Below, piece by piece: positions 5,558-12,365 of a stretch of DNA of 12,365 nt (position 1 is the stretch's first letter; each line of letters begins with the position of its first letter). Source of the DNA: an uncultured Eubacteriales bacterium. GTDB taxonomy: Bacteria; Bacillota; Clostridia; Christensenellales; CAG-917. Location of the stretch: positions 1 to 12,365 of the forward strand of contig URIX01000050.1 in the NCBI GenBank assembly GCA_900547975.1, read 5' to 3'. A program made the position numbers and the translations under genes. Below the pieces are notes generated by a model. The model saw nothing but the letters and a program-made list of their open reading frames with translations, made no database searches and was not told where the DNA came from.

Positions 5558-7270
5558 TCAGAAATTGCTCGGATGTTCGTCGAGGGCAAGCGTGCCGCCG
5601 GGGTTGAGCGTATTGTTTGGGTCGAAGTACGCTTTGAGTGCTTTGAACAATTTGAGTTGTTCGCTTCCGATCGAACCTTCTAGGTACGGCGCAAAGAGTT
5701 TGCCGATGCCGTGATGGTGCGAGAGCGCCGCGCCCGACTTCATAATCGCTTCCAAAATGGAACTGTGATATTTTCTGAATGCGTCGAGGTCTGTTGTCTT
5801 GATGATGAAGATGAAATAGAGGTTTGCGCCTTGCGGATAACTGTGCGAGATATGGCAAGTGCAGATTGCGTTCGGCCACGCTTTGACGACTTTTCTCACC
5901 TCGTCGTGAACTTTGGGCATATTGTCCCAGTTGACCGCGCATTCGAGAGTGTCGATGATGATGCCGTAGTCCTGAATAGTGTCGCGAAGATACGGGTCGG
6001 AAAATCTGCCGTGTTCCCAAGCAGTGGCGACGTAACCCGTGAGATAGAGCCCGTGATACTTTCTTGCAATCTTGCGGATGTTGCGATAGATGTTTCTTTG
6101 CAATCCGCTTTCGCCGTCACAGAAGCCGAGAAGCAAGCATCTGGAATGTTGCTTATATCCTTTTGCCGCAAGCAACGGTTCGAGCGGCGAACCGATGATT
6201 CCGTACATATGCGACATCATATCCGTTTCCTCGGCGTCCGAAAGACGGAATGCCGACGGGTGTCCGAACTCGCCTTGCATAACCTCTCTCATAACCGCCA
6301 TACCGTCTTCCCAAGTGGGGAACATAAACGAGAATTTCTTGTGCTTTTTGGAGAGATTGAACACTTTGAGGGTGACTTCTGTGAGGATGCCGAAGCAGCC
6401 TTCGCTTCCCATCATAATTTGGTCTACGTCGGGACCGGTGGCCTTTCTCGGTGCACCGTCGGACTTTATCGTGCCGATGGGCGTTGCGTACTCTTGTTTG
6501 AGAACGATGTCCGCCGCGCAGCCGTAATACGTCGAATTTTGTCCCGAACCGCGAGTGACGACCCAGCCTCCAACGCAAGAATACTCGAAAGATTGCGGAA
6601 AATGTCCGCATGTGTAGCGTTTTGTCGTACCGAAGTTTTCGGGAGCGTGATTGAGAATGTCTTCGAGTTGCGGACCGCTGATACCGGGTTGCACGGTGAT
6701 TGTTTGATTGACTTCGTTGAACGCAATGACCTTGTTGAAGTTTTTGCTGATGTCAATCATAATGTTGGGGCTTACCATTGCTTCCGTGCCGCGCGTGACG
6801 GACGAGCCACCTGCGTGAACGTACACTTTGATGCCGTTGTTGTCGGCGTATTTGATGAGGTTTTCGATTTGCGTTTTGTCGGTGGGATATACGACGATGT
6901 CGGGTACGTTTTCGACAATACCTTTTCTCAATCTCATAATGTCGATCATCGTTTTGCCGTATGCGAGGCGCACTCTTTCGAAGTCGTCGGTGGTTGCGTT
7001 GTCGGGTCCGACGATAACGGTGATTGCTTCTATTTGTTCTTTTGTAAGCGCGCTTTCGACGTGTACGTCAACGAGTTGTTCACCCGTATCGACCATAGTT
7101 TTGAAGTCGTCGTCGGTGAGCGAGAATATACTCTTGATGAGTTTGTAAAGTCCCTCTTTGGGCGCTTTGTATTTGTTGGGATCGCCCCATTTCATAATGG
7201 AACGGAAGGATCTGGGATTTGGTGCGTCTTTGATCCACACGGGTTCGAATTCTTTGTAGGGTTTTGACAT
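5558..7270 (-). CDS. FAD-binding oxidase, alkyldihydroxyacetonephosphate synthase-like
   Basis: A 570-residue flavoprotein of the PCMH/VAO family with an FAD-oxidase C-terminal domain, closest in motif to alkyl-DHAP synthase (AGPS). The FAD pyrophosphate loop A-G-G-S-S-V-T-R-G is at 153-161. C-G-H-F-P-Q-S-F-E-Y-S followed by V-G-G-W (about 221-236) and G-P-D, then M-G-S-E-G further on, copy the AGPS pattern. The active-site-like S-Y-P-Q-G-A (Tyr about 478) and L-S-H-H-H-G-I-G (His 518-520) are present, and the C-terminus has D-P-N-N-T-L-N-P-G-G. AGPS replaces the acyl group of acyl-DHAP with a fatty alcohol; related enzymes oxidise D-2-hydroxy acids, so the reaction is open. An ATG at 7303 is in frame, but the ATG at 7270 has GGAGG 6 bp upstream (7277-7281) and is chosen. 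Last gene of the operon. Confidence 0.85.
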   Translation of the reverse strand: MSKPYKEFEPVWIKDAPNPRSFRSIMKWGDPNKYKAPKEGLYKLIKSIFSLTDDDFKTMVDTGEQLVDVHVESALTKEQIEAITVIVGPDNATTDDFERVRLAYGKTMIDIMRLRKGIVENVPDIVVYPTDKTQIENLIKYADNNGIKVYVHAGGSSVTRGTEAMVSPNIMIDISKNFNKVIAFNEVNQTITVQPGISGPQLEDILNHAPENFGTTKRYTCGHFPQSFEYSCVGGWVVTRGSGQNSTYYGCAADIVLKQEYATPIGTIKSDGAPRKATGPDVDQIMMGSEGCFGILTEVTLKVFNLSKKHKKFSFMFPTWEDGMAVMREVMQGEFGHPSAFRLSDAEETDMMSHMYGIIGSPLEPLLAAKGYKQHSRCLLLGFCDGESGLQRNIYRNIRKIARKYHGLYLTGYVATAWEHGRFSDPYLRDTIQDYGIIIDTLECAVNWDNMPKVHDEVRKVVKAWPNAICTCHISHSYPQGANLYFIFIIKTTDLDAFRKYHSSILEAIMKSGAALSHHHGIGKLFAPYLEGSIGSEQLKLFKALKAYFDPNNTLNPGGTLALDEHPSNF

Positions 7271-7349
7271 GGTTTTCCTCCAAAATGCGAGCTTATCCGA
7301 CAAATTTCGCCATATAAAGCCGCGTTTTATTCATTTTTTTATTTTCAAG

Positions 7350-8924
7350 TTATTTGTTGCCTTCTGCTTTCGAGGCGCGAAGAATTTGTTTCAAATCGTC
7401 GTAAAGTTTCTTATTGTTGGGATAAATGCGACGATAGATTCTGCTGTAAAGTTTGTGATAGAGTTCGTGCTCTTTCATATCGGGTTTGAACTCTGCCGAA
7501 ACGTGTACCATATTCTTTGCCGCTTCCTCGAAGGACTTGTAGATTCCAAGGCCCGTAAAAGCGGTGATTGCCGCGCCGAGCGACGACGTTTCGTAAGTTT
7601 GGGCGCGTCTTACGGGTATGCCCATAATGTTGGAAGTGATTTGACATATCTCGTCACTCTCGCTCCCGCCGCCCGAAACGGATATAAATTCGACATTGAT
7701 TTTGGTCTTGCGCTGAATGGACAAAAGTCCGTCGTAAAGACCGTAGGCAATACCCTCGATGATTGCTCTGTATATGTGTATTCTCGTGTGGCAATCCGCA
7801 AATCCGAGAATCGCGCCTCTTGCCGTCGGATGTTTGATTCCGGGCGTCCAGTATGGTTGAAGAATAAGACCTTCGCAACCTGCAGGGACGTCTTTGAGGT
7901 GTCTGTTCAAAAGTTCTTCCGCAGATACGCCGAGTTCCTTTGCCTCTTTGACTTCCTTATGCGCAAATTCGTTCTTGAACCACGAAATCATCCAGTAACC
8001 GCGATAAATCTCGATTTCGGGATTATACTTGCCGGGTAGCACCGCCGGATAGGTGGGAACGAACGGCTCGGTTTCGATATACTTGTCCGTCGTCATTTGC
8101 ACCGTTGCCGTCGTGCCGAGCGAAAGCGACGCGCCCGTGCTGTCCACGCAACCCGAGCCGAGCGTTTCGCAACCTTTGTCCGAGCCCGAAGCGATAACGG
8201 GCGTACCCTCTTTTATGCCGAGGTCGGAACTCGCTTCTTTGGTGATGTAGCCGACTATCGTCCCGGGTTCTATGAGCTCGCACATATCCTTTGCTTTGAG
8301 GTCGAATATGGGAGCGGTGATTGCCTTTGACGATTGCCACGTTTTGTTTTTGTAATCGAACGGAATATGTCCGATTTGGTTTGCGACCGAGTCCTTCATA
8401 ACGCCCGTAAGGCGGAAGGTTATCCAACCCGAAAACATCAAAAATTTGTACATTTTTGCCCAAACTTCGGGTTCGTACTCGTGCACCCAGTTGCAAGCGG
8501 AAGCCTTGCACTGCGCGGCGGCAAGGTCGTAAAGATTGAGCATACGAAGCAAGGACTTGAATCCTTTGCCGAATCTCGTTTTGTCCGCGTCCTTGACTTC
8601 TCTTTGGTCGAGCCAAAGAATGATGTCGCGCAATGGTTTGCCATCCTTGTCGACGACGACCGCCGTGTCGCGAATGGTGGTGACCGCAACGCCTTTTACG
8701 TCGTCCCAAACGTCCGCGCATTGCTCTTTGAGTCCGTTGGTCGCCTCTTTGAGCCTATCCCAGTAAAACTCGGGCGTCTGTTCCGCCCAGCCGATGTCTT
8801 TTGAAAAATACGGTTCTTTGAAATGCACTTTCATTTTGCCGTACTCTTTGCCGTGCTTGTCGAAAAGCATAGCGCGCACGCTCTGCGTGCCGAAATCAAT
8901 GGTTAAAACAAGTGGTTCTCTCAT
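7350..8924 (-). CDS. FGGY-family carbohydrate/polyol kinase
   Basis: A 524-residue kinase of the FGGY family, which transfers phosphate from ATP to a sugar or polyol. The N-terminal phosphate motif D-F-G-T-Q-S is at 10-15, the substrate-side L-D-Q-R at 105-108, the likely catalytic Asp249 in A-S-G-S-D-K-G, L-G-T-T at 269-272, and the adenosine motif S-G-G-G-S-E-S-D at 417-424 followed by E-T-S-S-L-G-A-A. It lacks glycerol-kinase hallmarks (DQGTTSSR at the start, the NQRET segment, GDQQAAL around the catalytic Asp), so it is closer to general xylulokinase-like FGGY proteins and its substrate is unknown. An SD AAGGA (8935-8931) lies 6 bp before the ATG. A 59-bp gap with a hairpin separates it from DUF1667; the FAD oxidase follows after 79 bp. 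Confidence 0.88.
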   Translation of the reverse strand: MREPLVLTIDFGTQSVRAMLFDKHGKEYGKMKVHFKEPYFSKDIGWAEQTPEFYWDRLKEATNGLKEQCADVWDDVKGVAVTTIRDTAVVVDKDGKPLRDIILWLDQREVKDADKTRFGKGFKSLLRMLNLYDLAAAQCKASACNWVHEYEPEVWAKMYKFLMFSGWITFRLTGVMKDSVANQIGHIPFDYKNKTWQSSKAITAPIFDLKAKDMCELIEPGTIVGYITKEASSDLGIKEGTPVIASGSDKGCETLGSGCVDSTGASLSLGTTATVQMTTDKYIETEPFVPTYPAVLPGKYNPEIEIYRGYWMISWFKNEFAHKEVKEAKELGVSAEELLNRHLKDVPAGCEGLILQPYWTPGIKHPTARGAILGFADCHTRIHIYRAIIEGIAYGLYDGLLSIQRKTKINVEFISVSGGGSESDEICQITSNIMGIPVRRAQTYETSSLGAAITAFTGLGIYKSFEEAAKNMVHVSAEFKPDMKEHELYHKLYSRIYRRIYPNNKKLYDDLKQILRASKAEGNK

Positions 8925-8940
8925 AATTTTTCCTTATCCT

Positions 8941-8970
8941 TCGCAATGCGGTTTCCCGTCCGCAAAGCGA
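8941..8970 (-). other. Intercistronic hairpin between DUF1667 and the kinase
   Basis: TCGC (8941-8944) and GCGA (8967-8970) enclose TGCGG (8947-8951) and CCGCA (8960-8964), separated by a symmetric 2 x 2 internal loop (U-U mismatches in the mRNA), with an 8-nt apical loop. No T-tract follows on the minus strand, so it is not a terminator. It ends just before the kinase SD region and could protect or process the mRNA or tune kinase translation (inference). Confidence 0.4.
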
Positions 8971-8983
8971 CTTCGTCTATACG

Positions 8984-9319
8984 TCAATAAATGCTTGCCG
9001 TCGCGATAAGATTTACGTCCGTACCGCAAACGTCTTTTGCAATCACGTCGCCGCGCTTAACCTTGCTCGTGACGACGATTGCGTTTATCTGTTTCATAAG
9101 TTCGTCGATTTTCGCTTTGGGAATCTCGCCGTCCGTCCTCACGGGAAGCACGGGATATTCGCTGAAAGTCGTTGCGACCGTCGAGCAAACCGAGCGCATA
9201 GGGCAAGTGGTTTCGCTCATCGCAAACGCCTCTCCGCGCTTACAGCCGTTGCCGCTGACGATTCCGTTTTCTATATTGATTCTACACCCGCGCGGGCATA
9301 CGATACACACAAGTTCCAT
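8984..9319 (-). CDS. DUF1667 cysteine-motif protein
   Basis: A 111-residue cytoplasmic protein of the DUF1667 family. Counting from the chosen start, cysteines fall at 5, 8, 12 and 26 (C-I-V-C-P-R-G-C, then G-N-G-C-K-R-G), a spacing that suggests an iron-sulphur or zinc site, followed by C39 and C45. DUF1667 is regularly the small third gene after a GlpA-like dehydrogenase and a second FAD oxidoreductase, as in the Thermotoga maritima glycerol-3-phosphate dehydrogenase cluster, so an electron-transfer role in that complex is the best guess. Two adjacent ATGs are possible (9322 and 9319); GGAGG at 9331-9327 is 7 bp from the second, which is preferred. The start shares a base with the upstream gene's stop (TGATG). 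Confidence 0.85.
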   Translation of the reverse strand: MELVCIVCPRGCRINIENGIVSGNGCKRGEAFAMSETTCPMRSVCSTVATTFSEYPVLPVRTDGEIPKAKIDELMKQINAIVVTSKVKRGDVIAKDVCGTDVNLIATASIY

Positions 9320-10566
9320 CATCTTTCCTCCACTCTGACTTCGACTTTGCTGCCCTCTTTGATTCCCATCGAGACAAAGTCGAGTTCGATTCTTTGCATT
9401 TCGGGCGGACGAAGGAACGCAAAATTCTTTTTGAACGCTTCGTTTCCGTCAACGCTGACGAAAAGGGTTGCTTTGTCCATATCCTTTGCGGCGCGGAAGA
9501 AAAATACGACCTTGTCGCAAGGCTTGCTTACGTCGATTCTGTGCGGCACGAAACTCAAAAGTCCCTTGCCCTTTTCTATGCGCACGCTCTTGCCCGACGG
9601 CTTGTAGTCCACCGCGTTTGCGCCTGCGTCTTTCGCACATTCCGACACGTAATCTACCAAATCGAACACGTTAAGTGCGTTTCCTGCCGAAAACACGCCG
9701 TCTATCGACGACATATACGTCTGGTCGCAGTCCGCGCCTTTGGTGAACGGATTTATCTTTACGCCTATGGATTCTGCAAGTTCGTTTTCGGGAATAAGAC
9801 CTACGGAAAGTATGAGCGCGTCGCAATCGATACGTCTTTGCGTGCCCTCGATAGGGTTCATTTTGTCGTCCACTTTTGCAACTTCGACGCCTTCGAGTCT
9901 GTCCGCGCCGAACACTCTCGTCACCGTGTGCGAAAGGTAAAGCGGTATGTCGAAATCGTGCAAGCACTGATGTATGTTTCTCGTAAGTCCGCTCGGAGTG
10001 GGCTTGACTTCGTAAACGCCCTCGACCTTTGCGCCTTCGAGCGTAAGACGTCTTGCCATAATAAGTCCGATGTCGCCGCTTCCCAAAATCACGCATTTTT
10101 TGGTGGGAAGTTTGCCTTGCAAATTGACGAAATTCTGCGCCGTACCTGCGGTGAACACGCCTGCGGGGCGAGTGCCTTGAATAAGCACTTGCTTTGCCGT
10201 GCGCTCTCTGCAACCCGTTGCCAAAACTATGGCTTTGGTGAAGAATTTTTGTATTCCGTCTTTTGACACGGCGGTGATTTCAAAACCGCCGTCCTTCTTT
10301 TCTATCCTCGTGACGAACGTGAAAGTGAACGTGTCTATGTCGAGTTCTTTCACAAAATCGATGTATCTTTCGCTATATTCCGGACCGGCGAGTTTTTCGC
10401 CGAAACGAATGAGTCCGAAGCCGTCGTGTACGCACTGCTTCAAGATTCCGCCGAGGCGAGCCTCTCTTTCGATGATAGCGACTTTGCCGCCTTTAAGGCA
10501 CGCGCTTTGAGCCGCGGACAGACCTGCCGGTCCGCCGCCGATAACCACTACGTCGTAATTAAACAT
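9319..10566 (-). CDS. NAD(P)/FAD-dependent oxidoreductase, partner of the GlpA-like protein
   Basis: A 415-residue pyridine-nucleotide-disulphide-oxidoreductase-fold protein. The FAD-binding Rossmann motif V-I-G-G-G-P-A-G is near the start (8-15). A-T-G-C-R-E-R is at 116-122, and the second, NAD(P)-binding, motif I-L-G-S-G-D-I-G is at 160-167. The second FAD contact G-V-F-S-A-G-N-A is at 290-297. A beta-rich extension of about 85 residues follows. No C-X-X-C redox disulphide is visible, so it is not a thioredoxin reductase; it resembles the alpha subunits of HcnB- or sarcosine-oxidase-like dehydrogenases. It probably passes electrons from the GlpA-like subunit to NAD or another carrier (inference). 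An ATG at 10587 is in frame; 10566 is chosen because AAGGGGG (10582-10576) precedes it by 9 bp and the protein then starts right before the FAD motif. It overlaps the upstream gene by 8 bp. Confidence 0.88.
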   Translation of the reverse strand: MFNYDVVVIGGGPAGLSAAQSACLKGGKVAIIEREARLGGILKQCVHDGFGLIRFGEKLAGPEYSERYIDFVKELDIDTFTFTFVTRIEKKDGGFEITAVSKDGIQKFFTKAIVLATGCRERTAKQVLIQGTRPAGVFTAGTAQNFVNLQGKLPTKKCVILGSGDIGLIMARRLTLEGAKVEGVYEVKPTPSGLTRNIHQCLHDFDIPLYLSHTVTRVFGADRLEGVEVAKVDDKMNPIEGTQRRIDCDALILSVGLIPENELAESIGVKINPFTKGADCDQTYMSSIDGVFSAGNALNVFDLVDYVSECAKDAGANAVDYKPSGKSVRIEKGKGLLSFVPHRIDVSKPCDKVVFFFRAAKDMDKATLFVSVDGNEAFKKNFAFLRPPEMQRIELDFVSMGIKEGSKVEVRVEER

Positions 10567-12304
10567 CTCGGCTTTCCCCCTTTGCATTGCCTTTGGTGTT
10601 GCCGTAAACGATGACGCTGCCCTCGTCGCCTTTGAGCACGTCTTCGACGTTTATGCCCTCGTGTTCGGCAATGATTTTTGCAACGAGCGGCGAGCAGAAA
10701 CCGCCCTGACATCTGCCCATACCGGGGCGAACTCTGCGCTTTACGCCGTCTATGGTTGCGACCTTGAGCGGACTTTCGAGCGCGTCGATAATCTCGCCCT
10801 TGCTCACTTCCTCGCAACGACAAATCATTTCGCCGTATTCGGGATTTTGAGCGATATACTTCGCTCTTTCCTCGTCGGGAAGATTTGCAAGGCGTGGCGT
10901 GTGCTTGTATACGGGATTGAAATTGCTCTTTTCTTTTGCTTTCAAGTCCTCTTTTATCCAGTTTCCGATGTCGACCGCGATTGCGGGCGCGGCTGTGATT
11001 CCCGGGGATTGTATGCCTGCCGCCTCGTAAACGTTAGAGGTGAAAATGCCGCGTCTTACGACGAAATCTTCTTCGTACGTCGCGGCGCGCGTACCCGAAA
11101 AATACGTTATAATATCGCCCTTGCCGAGCATAGGTTGGGCGAGTTTTTGCTTTTTGATTATATTGTTAATGTCGGAAATGCTCGTGGAATAATCCTCGCG
11201 CGATGGGACTTCGTGCGCGTCCGGTCCTACGAGAATATTGCCGTCGATAGTGCGCATAACACCGCCGCCCTTCGTGTGTCCGACTTCCTCTTTCTTGTCG
11301 GGTTGAGCCTCTTTGGGAAGGGGCGCGAAGAAACTTCTTGCATAAGACGAAAGCGCGTATCCGACTTTCTTTTTGTCAAGTATGATGTCCGTGCCTTTTC
11401 GGGGGTGAATGGTAAACGTTCTGTCGCCCGCCATATCCGCGATTACGTCGCTATAAACGCCTGCACAGTTCACGATTGCGCGCGGATATACGTCGCCTCT
11501 GTTGGTATGCACGCAAACGACTTTGCCGCCGTCAAGTTCCATACCCTCGACGTAGGTGTTAAGCGAAACTCTCGCGCCGTTTTGTATCGCGTTGTCGCAA
11601 AGCGCAATCGTTGTTTTGTAGGGTGAAACCATACCTGCGCTTGCCATATACATACCGCCCTTTGCCCACGACGGCGGATTGGGTTCGAGTTTTTTGATGT
11701 CCTCTTTTGTGACGTGTCTTACGCCCTCGACGCCGAGTTGCTTGGCTCTTAATAAGAAAAGCGGCGAAATAAGCGCGTTTTCCCACGCGGTAGAGAATAT
11801 GAGCATTTGTGCCCAACGTTTGAAGGACAAGCCGAGTTCGTCGGCAAGTTTTGTGTACATTCTGTTGCCTTCGAGCACGTATTTGAGTTTGAGTTGACCT
11901 TTGTGCAAGTCCATACCTGGGTGAATACACCCGTCGTTGCGAGAGGACGCGCCGCACGCCACGTCGTTTGCCTTTTCAACAAGCAATACGTCGAGTTCGA
12001 GGCGAGAAAGTTCTCTTGCAACCGCGCAACCCACTATGCCGCCGCCTATGACGAGAACGTCGGGTTTTTGTCCTGCGAGCGCACCGTCTTTCAAAGTCGG
12101 CCTCTTTGGCTGCTCGCAAAAACCTTTGAGTTTTACGTCGTTCAGCACACCCAGCGAGCCTTTGCTCACCGCCGCTTTGCCGCACTTGTAAATGTCCGCC
12201 CAGTTGTCGAGTTCGCCCGTGAGCCTTACGCACCCGCGATAGTTCTCGACCTTGACGGACGGGGCGATTTTATTGACCGCCCTGCGTATCTTTGCCAAAT
12301 TCAT
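10559..12304 (-). CDS. GlpA-like glycerol-3-phosphate dehydrogenase with C-terminal BFD [2Fe-2S] domain
   Basis: A 581-residue FAD-dependent dehydrogenase of the DAO/GlpA/GlpO type, expected to oxidise sn-glycerol-3-phosphate or a similar substrate. Residues 1 to about 62 form an unusual N-terminal alpha/beta segment (V-R-L-T-G-E-L-D-N-W at 26-35, L-G-V-L-N-D-V-K-L-K-G at 51-61) resembling a BON-like fold. The FAD motif V-I-G-G-G-I-V-G is at 85-92 and C-G-A-S-S-R-N-D-G at 117-125. The C-terminal BFD-like domain holds C495-X-C497 and C532-X4-C537, four ligands for a [2Fe-2S] cluster, as in anaerobic GlpA. SD GAGGGA (12317-12312) lies 7 bp before the ATG. It is the first gene of the operon; only 61 bp of upstream DNA is in the window and no convincing promoter was seen there. 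The exact substrate is inferred from family and neighbours. Confidence 0.88.
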   Translation of the reverse strand: MNLAKIRRAVNKIAPSVKVENYRGCVRLTGELDNWADIYKCGKAAVSKGSLGVLNDVKLKGFCEQPKRPTLKDGALAGQKPDVLVIGGGIVGCAVARELSRLELDVLLVEKANDVACGASSRNDGCIHPGMDLHKGQLKLKYVLEGNRMYTKLADELGLSFKRWAQMLIFSTAWENALISPLFLLRAKQLGVEGVRHVTKEDIKKLEPNPPSWAKGGMYMASAGMVSPYKTTIALCDNAIQNGARVSLNTYVEGMELDGGKVVCVHTNRGDVYPRAIVNCAGVYSDVIADMAGDRTFTIHPRKGTDIILDKKKVGYALSSYARSFFAPLPKEAQPDKKEEVGHTKGGGVMRTIDGNILVGPDAHEVPSREDYSTSISDINNIIKKQKLAQPMLGKGDIITYFSGTRAATYEEDFVVRRGIFTSNVYEAAGIQSPGITAAPAIAVDIGNWIKEDLKAKEKSNFNPVYKHTPRLANLPDEERAKYIAQNPEYGEMICRCEEVSKGEIIDALESPLKVATIDGVKRRVRPGMGRCQGGFCSPLVAKIIAEHEGINVEDVLKGDEGSVIVYGNTKGNAKGESRDV

Positions 12305-12365
12305 AATTTAATCCCTCTATATTTATTTTTCCTATTTTAGTACGCGGGAATTTCTCTACGCATTG

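Noticed and set aside
5368..5714. Three overlapping short plus-strand frames after the 14-bp inverted repeat
   Set aside because: They run through the stem, the 16-17-bp repeat and into the antisense of the FAD oxidase. The repeated V-T-R-I in their translation is produced by the DNA repeat.
5711..7267. A 518-codon open frame on the plus strand opposite the AGPS-like gene
   Set aside because: Its translation shows no recognisable family motif and no SD; it lies entirely across a gene with clear motifs. Long antisense frames are expected from the codon use of this gene.
9394..10266. A 290-codon plus-strand open frame opposite the FAD oxidoreductase
   Set aside because: Cys/Arg/His-rich composition typical of a shadow frame, with no motif or ribosome site.
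12305..12365. Promoter of the minus-strand operon
   Set aside because: TAAAAT and TAAATA boxes can be read on the minus strand but neither has a -35 at proper distance; the promoter may lie beyond the window.

Overview
The window looks like a chromosomal piece of an anaerobic Firmicute, most likely an uncultured member of the Clostridia. The evidence is a SpoVB-type flippase, SpoVG, the clostridial DUF421/DUF4363 pair, a Firmicutes-type MurC, strong Shine-Dalgarno (SD) sites ahead of most genes, and an anaerobic glycerol-3-phosphate-dehydrogenase-like operon. No plasmid, phage, insertion sequence, CRISPR, tRNA or rRNA signal was seen. The genus cannot be read from the sequence.

Layout. (1) 1-3002, plus strand: a spoVB/MOP-family lipid flippase, a DUF421 membrane protein and a DUF4363 membrane-anchored protein, closed by a hairpin terminator that can work in both directions. 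(2) 3041-4455: an 8-bp-period array, then murC on the minus strand. (3) 4456-4643: the divergent murC/spoVG promoter region, with a good extended -10 promoter for spoVG. (4) 4644-5087: spoVG, an 11/22-bp repeat array and a terminator. (5) 5088-5557: no gene; the space is filled by several short-period repeat arrays and a 14-bp inverted repeat that can end the operon arriving from the right. (6) 5558-12304, minus strand: a five-gene operon reading right to left. It encodes a GlpA-like FAD dehydrogenase with a [2Fe-2S] BFD domain, a second FAD/NAD-binding oxidoreductase, a DUF1667 cysteine protein, an FGGY-family kinase, and an AGPS-like FAD-binding oxidase.

How the genes fit together. The first three operon genes overlap by a few bases and match the known three-part anaerobic glycerol-3-phosphate dehydrogenase arrangement, with DUF1667 as the small third part. 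The kinase and the AGPS-like oxidase extend it into a possible route for phosphorylating and oxidising a polyol or hydroxy-acid; the substrate is not known. SpoVB, MurC and SpoVG all concern the cell envelope or its regulation.

Most unusual feature: almost every non-coding gap outside the minus-strand operon is made of degenerate short tandem repeats, and the period differs from place to place (7, 11, 8, 11/22, 8, about 15-16 and about 16-17 bp). One 11-bp array runs out of the 3' end of the spoVB gene and encodes its Lys/Arg-rich tail. These periods were found by eye and need an autocorrelation test.
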